DNA from: Christensenellaceae bacterium
GTDB lineage: Bacteria > Bacillota > Clostridia > Christensenellales > DTU072
DNA length: 48,974 nt
Assembly (NCBI GenBank): GCA_031259965.1
Contig: JAIRKT010000052.1
Span: 1 to 48,974 of the forward strand
Direction of reading: 5' to 3'
Shown in pieces: positions 27,656 to 36,081 of this stretch. Within the stretch, counting starts at the first letter, position 1, and the number at the start of each line of letters is the position of its first letter. The translations under genes and the position numbers were made by a program. The notes below the pieces were generated by a model. It saw only the letters and a list, made by a program, of their open reading frames with translations, was not told the origin of the DNA and ran no database searches.

Positions 27656-28294
27656 ATGAAACGCATCAATGTCAATCCAACAAGAATGGAGCTCCGCCGC
27701 CTTAAAAATCGTTTGAAGACAGCTATACGCGGTCATAAACTCCTCAAAGACAAGACAGACGAAACAATCCGACGCTTTATGATTTTTATTAAAGAAAATC
27801 ATCGTTTGAGAAATGAAGTTGAAGCGGAACTCCCAACTTCTCTTAAATCTTTTCTTTTAGCAAGTGCTGTTAACGGCCGCAATATAGTAGAAGAAGCCGT
27901 TGCAATACCCTCATATTCTGTTTCATTAAAACCTGCGACTCGAAATATTATGAGTGTTAATGTGCCTCAAATTGAAATTCTAAAAGGAACTAATTCTGAT
28001 CTCTACCCTTATTCTTTTGCTAGTGTGTCAGCCGAATTAGATGAATCTATAGTCTCATTATCGAATATTCTAACAAAACTTGTGAAACTTGCGGAAGTTG
28101 AAAAGACCTGTAATATGTTAGCAGATGAAATAGAAAAAAGCAGACGAAGGGTTAATGCTCTAGAATATGTTATGATTCCAGACCTTACTGAGACTATAAA
28201 ATACATTACAATGAAATTAGATGAAAACGAGCGTGCAAATACAATCAGATTAATGAAAGTCAAATCTATTATAAACAAAAAACAACTTGATTAA
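27656..28294 (+). CDS. atpD: V/A-type ATP synthase subunit D (central rotor shaft)
   Basis: Rotor shaft of 212 residues, a long antiparallel coiled coil inserted into the A3B3 head. The N-terminal helix has the family signature NVNPTRMELRRLKNRLKTAIRGHKLLKDKTDE, and the C-terminal helix has RRRVNALEYVMIPDLTETIKYI followed by ENERANTIRLMKVKSI, both diagnostic. AAGGAG precedes the ATG. It is the last gene of the operon; the next gene is convergent 70 bases away and no classical terminator is visible between them. Confidence 0.96.
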   Translation: MKRINVNPTRMELRRLKNRLKTAIRGHKLLKDKTDETIRRFMIFIKENHRLRNEVEAELPTSLKSFLLASAVNGRNIVEEAVAIPSYSVSLKPATRNIMSVNVPQIEILKGTNSDLYPYSFASVSAELDESIVSLSNILTKLVKLAEVEKTCNMLADEIEKSRRRVNALEYVMIPDLTETIKYITMKLDENERANTIRLMKVKSIINKKQLD

Positions 28295-28364
28295 AATGTT
28301 TTTTATCTAATATCTGTGTATTTCGCGTTTTTCACGCGACAGCTGTAGTGCAACCTTTTTATGG

Positions 28365-29591
28365 TTATATTATTTTTATTGGAATTATAAAATTGTGCTC
28401 GTCTACTGAGGACACTTCATCACACATGCAAATTATTCCACCCGCCCCGAGTTTGAACCCTGCATCCTCAATAATTTTAAATTTTTTTATTTCTCTAGCA
28501 TCTGGTTTTGCTGATAATTTGATCTCTAAAGGATTAATATATTGATCTGTTTGAACTAATAAATCTATTTCATCACCACGTGAATTTCTAAAATAACCAA
28601 CTTCTGGAACAACAGAAGAATAAGCGTAACCTTTTAACAGCTCACCTATAACAAACGTTTCAAAAAAAGCACCGCTTGCATTGCTATTTTGTAATGATTC
28701 AGGAGTTGCATATCTGGCTAGATAGGAGCAAAGTCCAGTATCCCAAAAATATAATTTTGGCATTTTTACAAGGCTTTTTAATTGATTAGTAAAATAAGGT
28801 TGGAGTAAATAAATTATATGCATGCTCTCAAGAAATTGCAACCATGTGCGCGCTACCTCTTGCGAGACCAATGCAATTCTCGAAAGATTGCTCATGTTCA
28901 ACTGCCCTGCAGTAAGATTTGCACAACAAATCAGAAATTTTTTAAACTTAACAATGTCCGATATCCCCCCAATTTCTAGAGCATCTCGCAGCAGATATGA
29001 ATTTATGTATGAATCAAAATATGCAGTTCGTTCCTCGGCGTTAGATCTTAAAATTTGTGGCATTCCTCCATGCCATATGCGCTGAAAAATCTCGCTTTTG
29101 TCCGTTGGTTTTGCGTGATCTGCACGATCTAATAAAGACTCTAGATTAAATGTCAATGGTTCACTAAACTGACACCCATTCAATTCTGCACGCGAAAAAC
29201 TGTGCAATTCTAATATTCCAATCCTCCCTGCCAAACTTTCAGTTATGTTTTTCATCATTAAATATTTCTGCGACCCTGTTAACCAAAATTGCCCCCTCAG
29301 ATCCGATTCATCACAAAGTTTTTTTATCTGAATGAATAGATTCGGTGCATATTGCACTTCATCAATTATTATCGGCGGCTTGTATTTATTAAAAAAACCA
29401 ACTGGGTCGCTCAATGCAATTTTGCGCGCCTCACTATCATCTAATGATATAAAAGTTCGATTAGTGTCCCGTGCTAAATGCTGAAGCACTGTGGTTTTTC
29501 CAACCTGCCTAGCTCCTGTAATTAGCATTACCTTAAAAAAATTACTTAACCTAAGAAATTTATTTTCTACAGCGCGATTAATATATTCCAC
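28365..29591 (-). CDS. AAA-family ATPase with DUF4143 domain
   Basis: ATP-binding protein of 408 residues from the COG1373 group: an AAA_14 NTPase followed by a DUF4143 domain with a restriction-endonuclease-like fold. Walker A is ITGARQVGKTTVLQHLA (about 25-40), Walker B region PPIIIDEVQYAPNLFIQIK, sensor region FWLTGSQKYLMMKNITESLAGR. The C-terminal part contains TGLCSYLARY, FFETFVIGELLKGY and RNSRGDEIDLLV, the D...ExK-like motif with IKLSAKP. Cellular role is not established; such genes are abundant in gut Clostridia and Bacteroidetes and behave as accessory genes. The start is GTG at 29591 with AGGAAGG just before it, and a TATAAT at 29620-29625 on the same strand. Convergent with atpD. 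Confidence 0.88.
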   Translation of the reverse strand: MEYINRAVENKFLRLSNFFKVMLITGARQVGKTTVLQHLARDTNRTFISLDDSEARKIALSDPVGFFNKYKPPIIIDEVQYAPNLFIQIKKLCDESDLRGQFWLTGSQKYLMMKNITESLAGRIGILELHSFSRAELNGCQFSEPLTFNLESLLDRADHAKPTDKSEIFQRIWHGGMPQILRSNAEERTAYFDSYINSYLLRDALEIGGISDIVKFKKFLICCANLTAGQLNMSNLSRIALVSQEVARTWLQFLESMHIIYLLQPYFTNQLKSLVKMPKLYFWDTGLCSYLARYATPESLQNSNASGAFFETFVIGELLKGYAYSSVVPEVGYFRNSRGDEIDLLVQTDQYINPLEIKLSAKPDAREIKKFKIIEDAGFKLGAGGIICMCDEVSSVDEHNFIIPIKII

Positions 29592-29798
29592 GAAGCCTTC
29601 CTATATAATGAACCTATAGATTATACTATTTTATTGCAGCGCACCACACTGCCAACAACAACGTTTACAAAATCTCATTTTGCAACTTACAAACCTTTAT
29701 ATGCCGCAGTATTTAATAAACAGAGAATAGTTTAAAATATTTAAATACTCTAAAATTGTGATTAAAAAACATGCTATTCAATTCCTTAATGCCCCATT

Positions 29799-30218
29799 GT
29801 GAATTTGCAAAAAAAACAATACGCCATTGATATCATCTTTTTATTTTTAAATTATAACTTACAAAGCACATATTGTCAATGTAAACAAGTCAAGTTTTGT
29901 TATATAGATGATGAGATAAACCTACATAATCCATATGATCCCTTCTTTCGTACACTTAAACCAGGTGTTAAACTATTATGTGAAAAAGATAAATTAACCG
30001 ATAGTATTATAGCACTCAAAAAAAAGCAATTAAGTTCTGTCGATATTAAATGCGCATTAGACAATGAATCCATACCGGTTTCCGTTTCTACAATCCAGCG
30101 CATTTGCAAGGACGAAGGATTTTCCAGACTGTCGACGCGCACCAGAAAAGATCGTATTGCATATGTCAAAAGCATGGAACCGATCAAAACTATCACATCT
30201 CCACAACTAATTAATTAG
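29799..30218 (+). pseudogene. N-terminal fragment of a transposase
   Basis: A 139-codon frame whose C-terminal two thirds look like the helix-turn-helix N terminus of a large clostridial IS transposase: FRTLKPGVKLLCEKDKLTDSIIALKKKQLSSVDIKCALDNESIPVSVSTIQRICKDEGF followed by RLSTRTRKDR. The catalytic domain is missing and noncoding DNA follows, so it is a relic. No ribosome binding site precedes the first ATG, and the first 25 residues may not be coding. Copy B of the dispersed repeat lies 110 bases downstream. Family assignment is from pattern memory only. Confidence 0.5.
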
Positions 30219-30328
30219 CAAATAATTTTGACAATTAAATCCCCATTAAATGTACACAAATTAAAGTGCCAAAAAACATCATAATTCAAAAAAACTAACT
30301 TAAGTATGAATTTTGGAAGAGTATGGTT

Positions 30329-30397
30329 GATATAACACATGAGTTTTTATAACTCTGGGCGTGAAATGCACGCAAATAATGATAAAACAAATTTAAA
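30329..30397 (-). repeat. dispersed intergenic repeat, copy B (inverted relative to copy A)
   Basis: Reverse complement matches 15911-15979 at about 80% by eye. It includes the hairpin GAGTTTTTATAACTC (30341-30355) and TGAAATGCAC (30362-30371). The -35 of the promoter at 30400 begins three bases beyond its edge. Confidence 0.75.
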
Positions 30398-30399
30398 GC

Positions 30400-30428
30400 T
30401 TGACAACATAGTAGAAAAATTGTATAAT
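30400..30428 (+). promoter_or_regulatory. perfect consensus sigma-A promoter upstream of the RCC1 genes
   Basis: TTGACA (30400-30405), 17 bases, TATAAT (30423-30428), an exact consensus match at ideal spacing. The predicted start near 30435 leaves a leader of almost 450 bases before the first RCC1 gene, unless the promoter serves a separate small RNA. Confidence 0.7.
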
Positions 30429-30881
30429 TAAAATACTGAAATTTAAAAAAATATTTATAGTTTTTTACGCTATTTGTAAACAGAAAAAATATCTAAAGCA
30501 CTTGTTTCCAAAAAACATATTTATGGAGTTATTCAATAGTTTAAACAAAATTAAAAGAATTGAAACTTTCCAAATGTTCCGCTGTGGCTTTTTTGCATTC
30601 TTTCTAATTGCAAGTTAACAAATGCATTAAACTCTTGCCGTTGTTTTTTTTAAATTCTGTTTTTGCTATTATTATTGAAAACTCTAATTTGAAAACTAGT
30701 ATAGTTAAATTTAATCTTTTAATTGGCTATGAAAACATTCAAATATGCGTATAGTGTATAAAATTATCACAATATTTATCACAATATAATTAGACATTAA
30801 TTATGTAGGTTCGTAGGATTGTCAAATCCAAGCTTTATATAACAATGTAACAATATAACAATCAAAGGATGGTATTTGTTG

Positions 30882-33047
30882 ATGGAAAAAAAGAAAAATC
30901 TGTCTGAGGCAAAGACGACAAAGCCTGACAAACAGGCGAAAGTCGCGCGCTCTCAAACCGCACCGACAAAAACGAAAACTAAACAAAAACGAAATATTTC
31001 AAAAAAAACTGGTTCAAATACTTCTAATAAGAAATCCAAATTTAATTTAAAAGTTTTTATTCCAATTGTTTCGATAGTTCTTTGCGCTGCGATTGTAGTC
31101 CCACTACTTTTGTATTTTCAACCTTGGAAAGATGACTCACAGACCTTTATCGGCACTCCTTTGCGTGCTGAGCCTGTCTCAGCTGCTGTACTTAACGATT
31201 TAGTACAAAAAGACGACAAAGGCGAATGGGAAATGAATGGCATTAGTAGTGAAACCATGATTAAGGGCAAAAAATATTCCGAGCTGCCTTTTAGAATTTT
31301 AGATTCTTATACCGATGGTTTCCAAAATTATTATCTGGTTGACATGGGTTGTATTAACAATACTCACTTATCCACTTCGCACCTTGTAAACTACAATGGA
31401 CAATCTCCGATAACCGCATCAGTTACTACAACGACAAGCGATTCTGTAGCACAAGCAACAAGTTCGACCATTTCAAACAGCTACTCCATGACAACCAGTA
31501 CGGGGTCAACATCGAGCCTTAACGAAACACTTGAAGTTAAAAATGGATTTTATCTAAAACAAAGCTTCAACTATTCGACAACGGACAATTCCTCATCAAG
31601 CACTTCCTCCGAAAGAGCTACCGAAACAGCAGTTGAGGAGATTTTGAACACACTAAATTCAACCACAACAGAATTTACGGTTGGTGAACATGGTGAAAAG
31701 GCAGGTTGGTATCGCTATGGCTTGTATGCTATTGTGGATATCTATTTTATGCTAACTACCAGTTCTGATAATTTCGATTTAGTAAGTTTTGAAACTGCAA
31801 GCGGAATCAGAACAAATACGGTTTTGCCACATTTTGAATATTCAGAGGATGGTAGTTTTGATAATGCACCTCTGGCCAACAGCATTTTGGATTTACCAGA
31901 GGGATTTTGGGAAGACTTGCCTGCGCCATCAAAAGAAGGGCAAAATATGTTCGAAGGCAAAATTTCCGCAAGTGAAACACATTCGCTGTACATAGACCCC
32001 GCCGGCAGCTTATGGGCATTCGGATATAATGATTATGGTCAGCTTGGAGATAATTCCACAACAACACGTACTTCCCCCGTGCAAATAAAGGCTGGAACAG
32101 CGTTTACAACTGCCAGTGCGGGACGATTTCACAGTATGGCGATAGACACAGAGGGCAATTTGTGGGCTTGGGGACGTAACGGCGATGGACAACTCGGCGA
32201 CTTTACGCAGACAACTCGCACAACACCCGTTAAGATATACGCAAAAAAGAAATTCGCTCAAGTAAGCGCAGGACGACTTCACAGTATGGCTATTGATGTT
32301 GATGGTCATTTGTGGACGTGGGGATATAACGGAAATGGCGAATTAGGGAATGGCAATACTTCTACTATCATATATCCCACACAAATTACAGCAGATGATG
32401 GAAAAGCAACAAAGTTTAAATCCATCAGCGCGGGCGATTATTTTAGCCTTGCAATTGATAGTGACGGAAGGCTCTGGAGCTTTGGCCTCAACGCCGCTGG
32501 CCAGCTTGGTCTGGGAGAAGAGAGCAATAGCATAAAGATTCCTACACAAGTAATTGCTACGACAACAGATGAAAATGAAATAACTGAATTTGATTTTATC
32601 TCCGCTGGAAACGCTCATTCATTAGCAATTGATGCTAGTGGCAATCTTTGGGCTTTTGGATATAATCAATACGGACAATTAGGTAATGGAACAACAACAA
32701 ACACAACAAGTCCTGTACAAATAACAGCAGGTGATGGCGCAGTTGCTAAATTTAAGTCAATAGAAGCTGGACACGATTATAGCATGGTAGTTGATTTGTA
32801 TGGTAATCTGTTAACCTGTGGTAGAAATATTTCCGGACAACTAGGCGATGGCACAACCGTTAATAAAAGCAGTCTAATACCCGTTAGCGCGAGTTACATA
32901 AAGTTTGCGGCTATTAGCGCAGGGCAACATTGCTTGGCAATTGATTCAAATGGCGAATTGTGGGTTTGGGGAAATAACAGTTACGGACAACTCGGTGTAG
33001 GCAATCAAACAAACAAAAACACGCCATCACTCAGAAGTGGAATTTAA
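30882..33047 (+). CDS. membrane-anchored RCC1-repeat protein (first of tandem pair)
   Basis: Surface protein of about 721 residues. A long Lys/Thr-rich cytoplasmic tail (KTTKPDKQAKVARS, KKTGSNTSNKKSK) precedes one membrane span (about 56-77), so the rest should be outside. Residues 90-360 form a domain shared with the next gene but not recognised: it contains a Ser/Thr-rich alternating stretch, then FTVGEHGEKAGWYRYGLYAIVDIY and VLPHFEYSEDGSFDNAP. From about 365 there are seven RCC1 repeats, each with the pattern SxAIDxxGxLWAxGxNxxGQLG, which should close a seven-bladed beta-propeller. Start: AAAGGA precedes ATG 30882 and two in-frame TTG codons at 30876 and 30879. No sortase motif. Fourteen bases from the second gene, so co-transcribed. 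Function unknown; binding of a protein or glycan ligand is likely for a propeller. Confidence 0.85.
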   Translation: MEKKKNLSEAKTTKPDKQAKVARSQTAPTKTKTKQKRNISKKTGSNTSNKKSKFNLKVFIPIVSIVLCAAIVVPLLLYFQPWKDDSQTFIGTPLRAEPVSAAVLNDLVQKDDKGEWEMNGISSETMIKGKKYSELPFRILDSYTDGFQNYYLVDMGCINNTHLSTSHLVNYNGQSPITASVTTTTSDSVAQATSSTISNSYSMTTSTGSTSSLNETLEVKNGFYLKQSFNYSTTDNSSSSTSSERATETAVEEILNTLNSTTTEFTVGEHGEKAGWYRYGLYAIVDIYFMLTTSSDNFDLVSFETASGIRTNTVLPHFEYSEDGSFDNAPLANSILDLPEGFWEDLPAPSKEGQNMFEGKISASETHSLYIDPAGSLWAFGYNDYGQLGDNSTTTRTSPVQIKAGTAFTTASAGRFHSMAIDTEGNLWAWGRNGDGQLGDFTQTTRTTPVKIYAKKKFAQVSAGRLHSMAIDVDGHLWTWGYNGNGELGNGNTSTIIYPTQITADDGKATKFKSISAGDYFSLAIDSDGRLWSFGLNAAGQLGLGEESNSIKIPTQVIATTTDENEITEFDFISAGNAHSLAIDASGNLWAFGYNQYGQLGNGTTTNTTSPVQITAGDGAVAKFKSIEAGHDYSMVVDLYGNLLTCGRNISGQLGDGTTVNKSSLIPVSASYIKFAAISAGQHCLAIDSNGELWVWGNNSYGQLGVGNQTNKNTPSLRSGI

Positions 33048-33061
33048 GGAGATTATTATAC

Positions 33062-35086
33062 ATGAGAAAGAGACTTTCAATAATACTGGTAGCCGTGATG
33101 ATGTTAATTTTTTGCTTCTCAGCGTTAGCCAGTTGCAACAATGATAATATTAAGGATAATACGGGCAATGCTAAAGAACCTTTAAGAGCAAAACCAGTTG
33201 CAGCCGCGCCACCTCCAGGTGAACTGATCATTGATGAAGACGGCACCGAATACGAGTCGCTTGGCGTCGAGGTTGTTGATTCCTATTCTGACGGAATTGT
33301 TAATTATTATATTGTAAAGGCGGGACACATTCAAAACACGCATATCGCGACGACAAATATACTTTATTACAACGGAGTTACGCCCATTACATCAACAACG
33401 GTAACAGTTACGGAAAAGTCTATCGGCAATAAGCTTGTCGATACCGCAACAAGCAGTTCGAGGTTTGCCAGCTCTTCTTCAAGCGATATAGGTGGGAGTA
33501 TAGGTGCAGGTGTGTCGATAGAAACCGAAGTGGGCTTTATAGTTAGTATGAAACAATCATTTGAGTTTCTTGTCGAAGGAAGCTTTAACTACACGTCCTC
33601 GTCGGAATCTGAAAATGAGAGTTCAAGTTCAACCGAAACCTCTTTTGAAAAAATCATAACAACTGCCGTGGAAAACTCCACTTCCTTTACTGTAGGTGAA
33701 AATGGTGAGAAAGCTGGTTGGTATAGATACGGACTGTATGCAGTTGCTGATCTTTACTATGTTATTAATACAAGCCTTGATAATAAAGAGTTGATTGGCT
33801 GGAGTACATCGACTTGTGTGCGAAGCAATTCAATTTTACCATATCTAGAATATAGCGAAAACGGGAAATTTGACAATGCTCCCAACATCAACGATATTAT
33901 TATGGTTGCCGATGAGTTTTGGACTAAACTCCCACTACCTAAGAATTCACTTGCAGATACTTATAAACGTCGTTTTAGCGCAGGTGAAAACCATTCATTG
34001 TGGATTGACACGTCGGGTCAGCTTTGGGCTTTTGGATATAATGGTAATGGACAATTGGGCGACGGCTCAACCTCGAACAGGACATCGCCCGTACAAATAA
34101 AGGCAGGTCAGGACAATGATATTACAAGATTCCGCGCCGTGAGCGCAGGCGGCAATCACAGTCTCGCAATAGACGCAGATGGTAATTTATGGGCGTGGGG
34201 ATATAACGCATATGGTCAGCTAGGTGACGGCACAACTTCCAATCGTGTTTCGCCTGTTAATATTTTACCGCGCAAAGAAATTGTGGCTATCAGCGCAGGA
34301 GTAAATCATAGTATGGCGATTGACGGCGATGGTAATCTTTGGACATGGGGGTATAACTCAAACGGACAGCTCGGAAACGGCTTAAAAACTATCAGTAACA
34401 TCCCAGTTCAAATTAAAGCGGGCGAAGATGACACGGTTACTAAGTTTAAATCAATAAGCGCTGGTGGCAGTCACAGCTTTGCCATAGACATTAACAATCA
34501 GCTTTGGGCTTTTGGAAAAAATATGGACGGTCAGCTTGGTGACTTTTCGGGAAGTAAAAAAGCTGACTATCCTACTCCTGTACAGATTGCAATGAGAGAT
34601 GGATTTAATTTAATAACAACATTTACTTCGGTGTCTGCTGGAACTAATCATAGCTTAATTATTGATTCCAACAATTCATTATGGGCCTGCGGTGATAATT
34701 CAAATGGCCAAGTGGGGAGTGGGGATACTGAAACTCTTTTTAACCCTTACAAAGTTAACGTAGGCGAAGAAAATATCTCAAAATTCCGTGATTGCTCAGC
34801 GGGGTCAAACTTTAGTTATGTGATAGATAATCAAGGCACGGTATGGTCCTTTGGGATAAACTCAAACGGACAACTGGGTTTGGGTGTGAATAATACCTCA
34901 CAAAAAACTTCCCCCGAAACAATTTTCAGAAGCGATATTAAATTTGCCGCTGTTTCCGCAGGTGCCAATTTTGGTCTTGCTGTAGACGCCGAAGGCGATA
35001 TTTGGTCTTGGGGCTACAATGGGTATGGACAATTAGGTATAGGCAACTCTACAACACGACATTATTCTTGGGTTGTTTATAACTAA
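33062..35086 (+). CDS. RCC1-repeat lipoprotein (second of tandem pair)
   Basis: Predicted lipoprotein of 674 residues. A signal peptide (MRKRLSIILVAVMMLIFCF) ends in the lipobox LASC with Cys25. Residues 35-300 align with the first protein: EPLRAKPVAAA, VDSYSDGIVNYYIVKAGHIQNTHI, a Ser/Thr/Glu-rich stretch with an added Gly-rich hydrophobic segment (GGSIGAGVSIETEVGFIVSM), then FTVGENGEKAGWYRYGLYAVADLYY. Seven RCC1 repeats follow from about 305 (WAFGYNGNGQLGDG and similar). AAGGAG lies before the ATG. The pair clearly arose by duplication, but anchoring differs (lipid here, membrane span in the first), suggesting two partners at the same surface. Function unknown. Confidence 0.87.
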   Translation: MRKRLSIILVAVMMLIFCFSALASCNNDNIKDNTGNAKEPLRAKPVAAAPPPGELIIDEDGTEYESLGVEVVDSYSDGIVNYYIVKAGHIQNTHIATTNILYYNGVTPITSTTVTVTEKSIGNKLVDTATSSSRFASSSSSDIGGSIGAGVSIETEVGFIVSMKQSFEFLVEGSFNYTSSSESENESSSSTETSFEKIITTAVENSTSFTVGENGEKAGWYRYGLYAVADLYYVINTSLDNKELIGWSTSTCVRSNSILPYLEYSENGKFDNAPNINDIIMVADEFWTKLPLPKNSLADTYKRRFSAGENHSLWIDTSGQLWAFGYNGNGQLGDGSTSNRTSPVQIKAGQDNDITRFRAVSAGGNHSLAIDADGNLWAWGYNAYGQLGDGTTSNRVSPVNILPRKEIVAISAGVNHSMAIDGDGNLWTWGYNSNGQLGNGLKTISNIPVQIKAGEDDTVTKFKSISAGGSHSFAIDINNQLWAFGKNMDGQLGDFSGSKKADYPTPVQIAMRDGFNLITTFTSVSAGTNHSLIIDSNNSLWACGDNSNGQVGSGDTETLFNPYKVNVGEENISKFRDCSAGSNFSYVIDNQGTVWSFGINSNGQLGLGVNNTSQKTSPETIFRSDIKFAAVSAGANFGLAVDAEGDIWSWGYNGYGQLGIGNSTTRHYSWVVYN

Positions 35087-35275
35087 TATATTTGTACATA
35101 GTAATTGAAGGTTAATATAAAAAGCACCAAGTTTTCTTGACATGAAAACTGCATTATTACAATACTATTATTGTGCGCACTTTTTGACATGATGATCTTT
35201 CGAGAGATGAGACATTCACACTAACAACTAAGCGGGACGCCCCTTTATAAGCGATGTCTTTATTGTTAACAAAAT

Positions 35276-35473
35276 TTATATTATCAAGTAGAAAATTGCA
35301 AGCACGACAGCTATCAAAGCAAGACAAACACAAAAATTAAAATTATAGTTTTCATCTACTTAAAACCTTCTCAACCAATTCACAAACTCTTGTTTTTGGA
35401 GGCAGTGTGCTTTGTGCAAATAAATTTCTGAGATTAAATCTTTTCTTGCTGGTATTAGTTAATTAGACATCAT
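35276..35473 (-). pseudogene. possible decayed small membrane-peptide gene
   Basis: On the minus strand GGAGAGG stands before ATGATG (35468-35473). The same frame continues to a stop at 35276-35278 but is broken by two stops, giving LIPARKDLISEIYLHK..., WLRRF, and then a hydrophobic tail NFCVCLALIAVVLAIFYLII. A ribosome binding site plus a protein-like frame interrupted by stops suggests a recently inactivated short gene. No homologue is recognised. Confidence 0.3.
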
Positions 35474-35523
35474 ACACCCTCTCCAAATAATATTTATTAG
35501 AATTGAACCAATGTTAAAAAACC

Positions 35524-35556
35524 AACCACTACCTTATTACTAACAAGGTAGTGGTT
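35524..35556. terminator. perfect 12-pair inverted repeat, terminator-like on the minus strand
   Basis: AACCACTACCTT and AAGGTAGTGGTT pair perfectly around a nine-base loop. Read on the minus strand the stem is followed by GGTTTTTTAAC, a usable T run. On the plus strand the following TTTGATTATC is a poor T run, 440 bases beyond the RCC1 lipoprotein gene. Confidence 0.5.
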
Positions 35557-36021
35557 TGATTATCTCAAATGCCAGCTGCATTTCATAATAAATCTATTAT
35601 GCCTCATCACTGTGCTCTCCACAATGATTTAAAGCGGTAATGTTATGAAATAGTAGCAACGCATAGCGCCAAACATCTTACCTTACAAACAACCATATGC
35701 AAGGTATGTTTCTTGTGAAATTTCTCTTCCTCTTGAGCATTTCATTTACCTCATCGCATTTAAATGTGTTTGTTATCGTCTTTTAACAATTACTCGCATG
35801 CTTTTATAGCATCTAGCAAATCTCACGCTCCCAAGTCTAGTGTTATGCTGCAAAACGTTTGACAACTACATTGATGTTGCCATATGTAAATGTGAAAATT
35901 CCCCTCGAACTAAAATTAACATGTTTAAAAAGTTGCAAATATAGTTGTTGATAGTTTATTATATATAACAAGAAAATAACTACTTTTTAATTGTAGTAGC
36001 ACACTTTATATTTATTTTTAA

Positions 36022-36078
36022 TTAACTTTAATATGGCATTTGTTATATATAGTTATGTTAAAAAAAGGATTGTCTTAA
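36022..36078 (+). promoter_or_regulatory. promoter of the acyl-CoA synthetase gene with a seven-codon ORF at its start site
   Basis: TTAACT (36022-36027), 16 bases, TATATA (36044-36049). Five bases later an ATG (36055) opens MLKKGLS, whose stop (36076-36078) is three bases before the main ATG. The mini-ORF body supplies AAGGA and AAGG as ribosome binding sites for the main gene. Confidence 0.4.
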
Positions 36079-36081
36079 GGT

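Larger units (their letters stand above)
30219..30881. other. long intergenic region upstream of the RCC1 pair
   Basis: Some 660 AT-rich bases. Contents: copy B of the dispersed repeat (30329-30397), a perfect consensus promoter (30400-30428), a 31-codon frame (30523-30618) without a ribosome binding site, and a segment (30580-30640) resembling 13763-13827. No terminator or known riboswitch is seen. Confidence 0.5.
35087..36081. other. one-kilobase intergenic region with relic frames and a perfect hairpin
   Basis: Contains a decayed small minus-strand frame (35276-35473), a perfect 12-pair inverted repeat (35524-35556) and the promoter of the acyl-CoA synthetase gene near 36022-36049. The rest (35570-36000) is AT-rich with no frame or motif that I can support. 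Confidence 0.5.

Noticed and set aside
28320-28345. CGCG/CGCG hairpin after atpD as the ATPase operon terminator
   Set aside because: The stem is only four or five pairs and no T run follows it.
28365-30218. AAA ATPase plus transposase fragment as a defence island
   Set aside because: No nuclease, toxin-antitoxin, restriction or CRISPR partner is present; COG1373-type ATPases are common scattered accessory genes.
30523-30618. 31-codon frame with a hydrophobic end downstream of the consensus promoter
   Set aside because: No Shine-Dalgarno sequence before the ATG and no recognisable features; mentioned only in the gap description.
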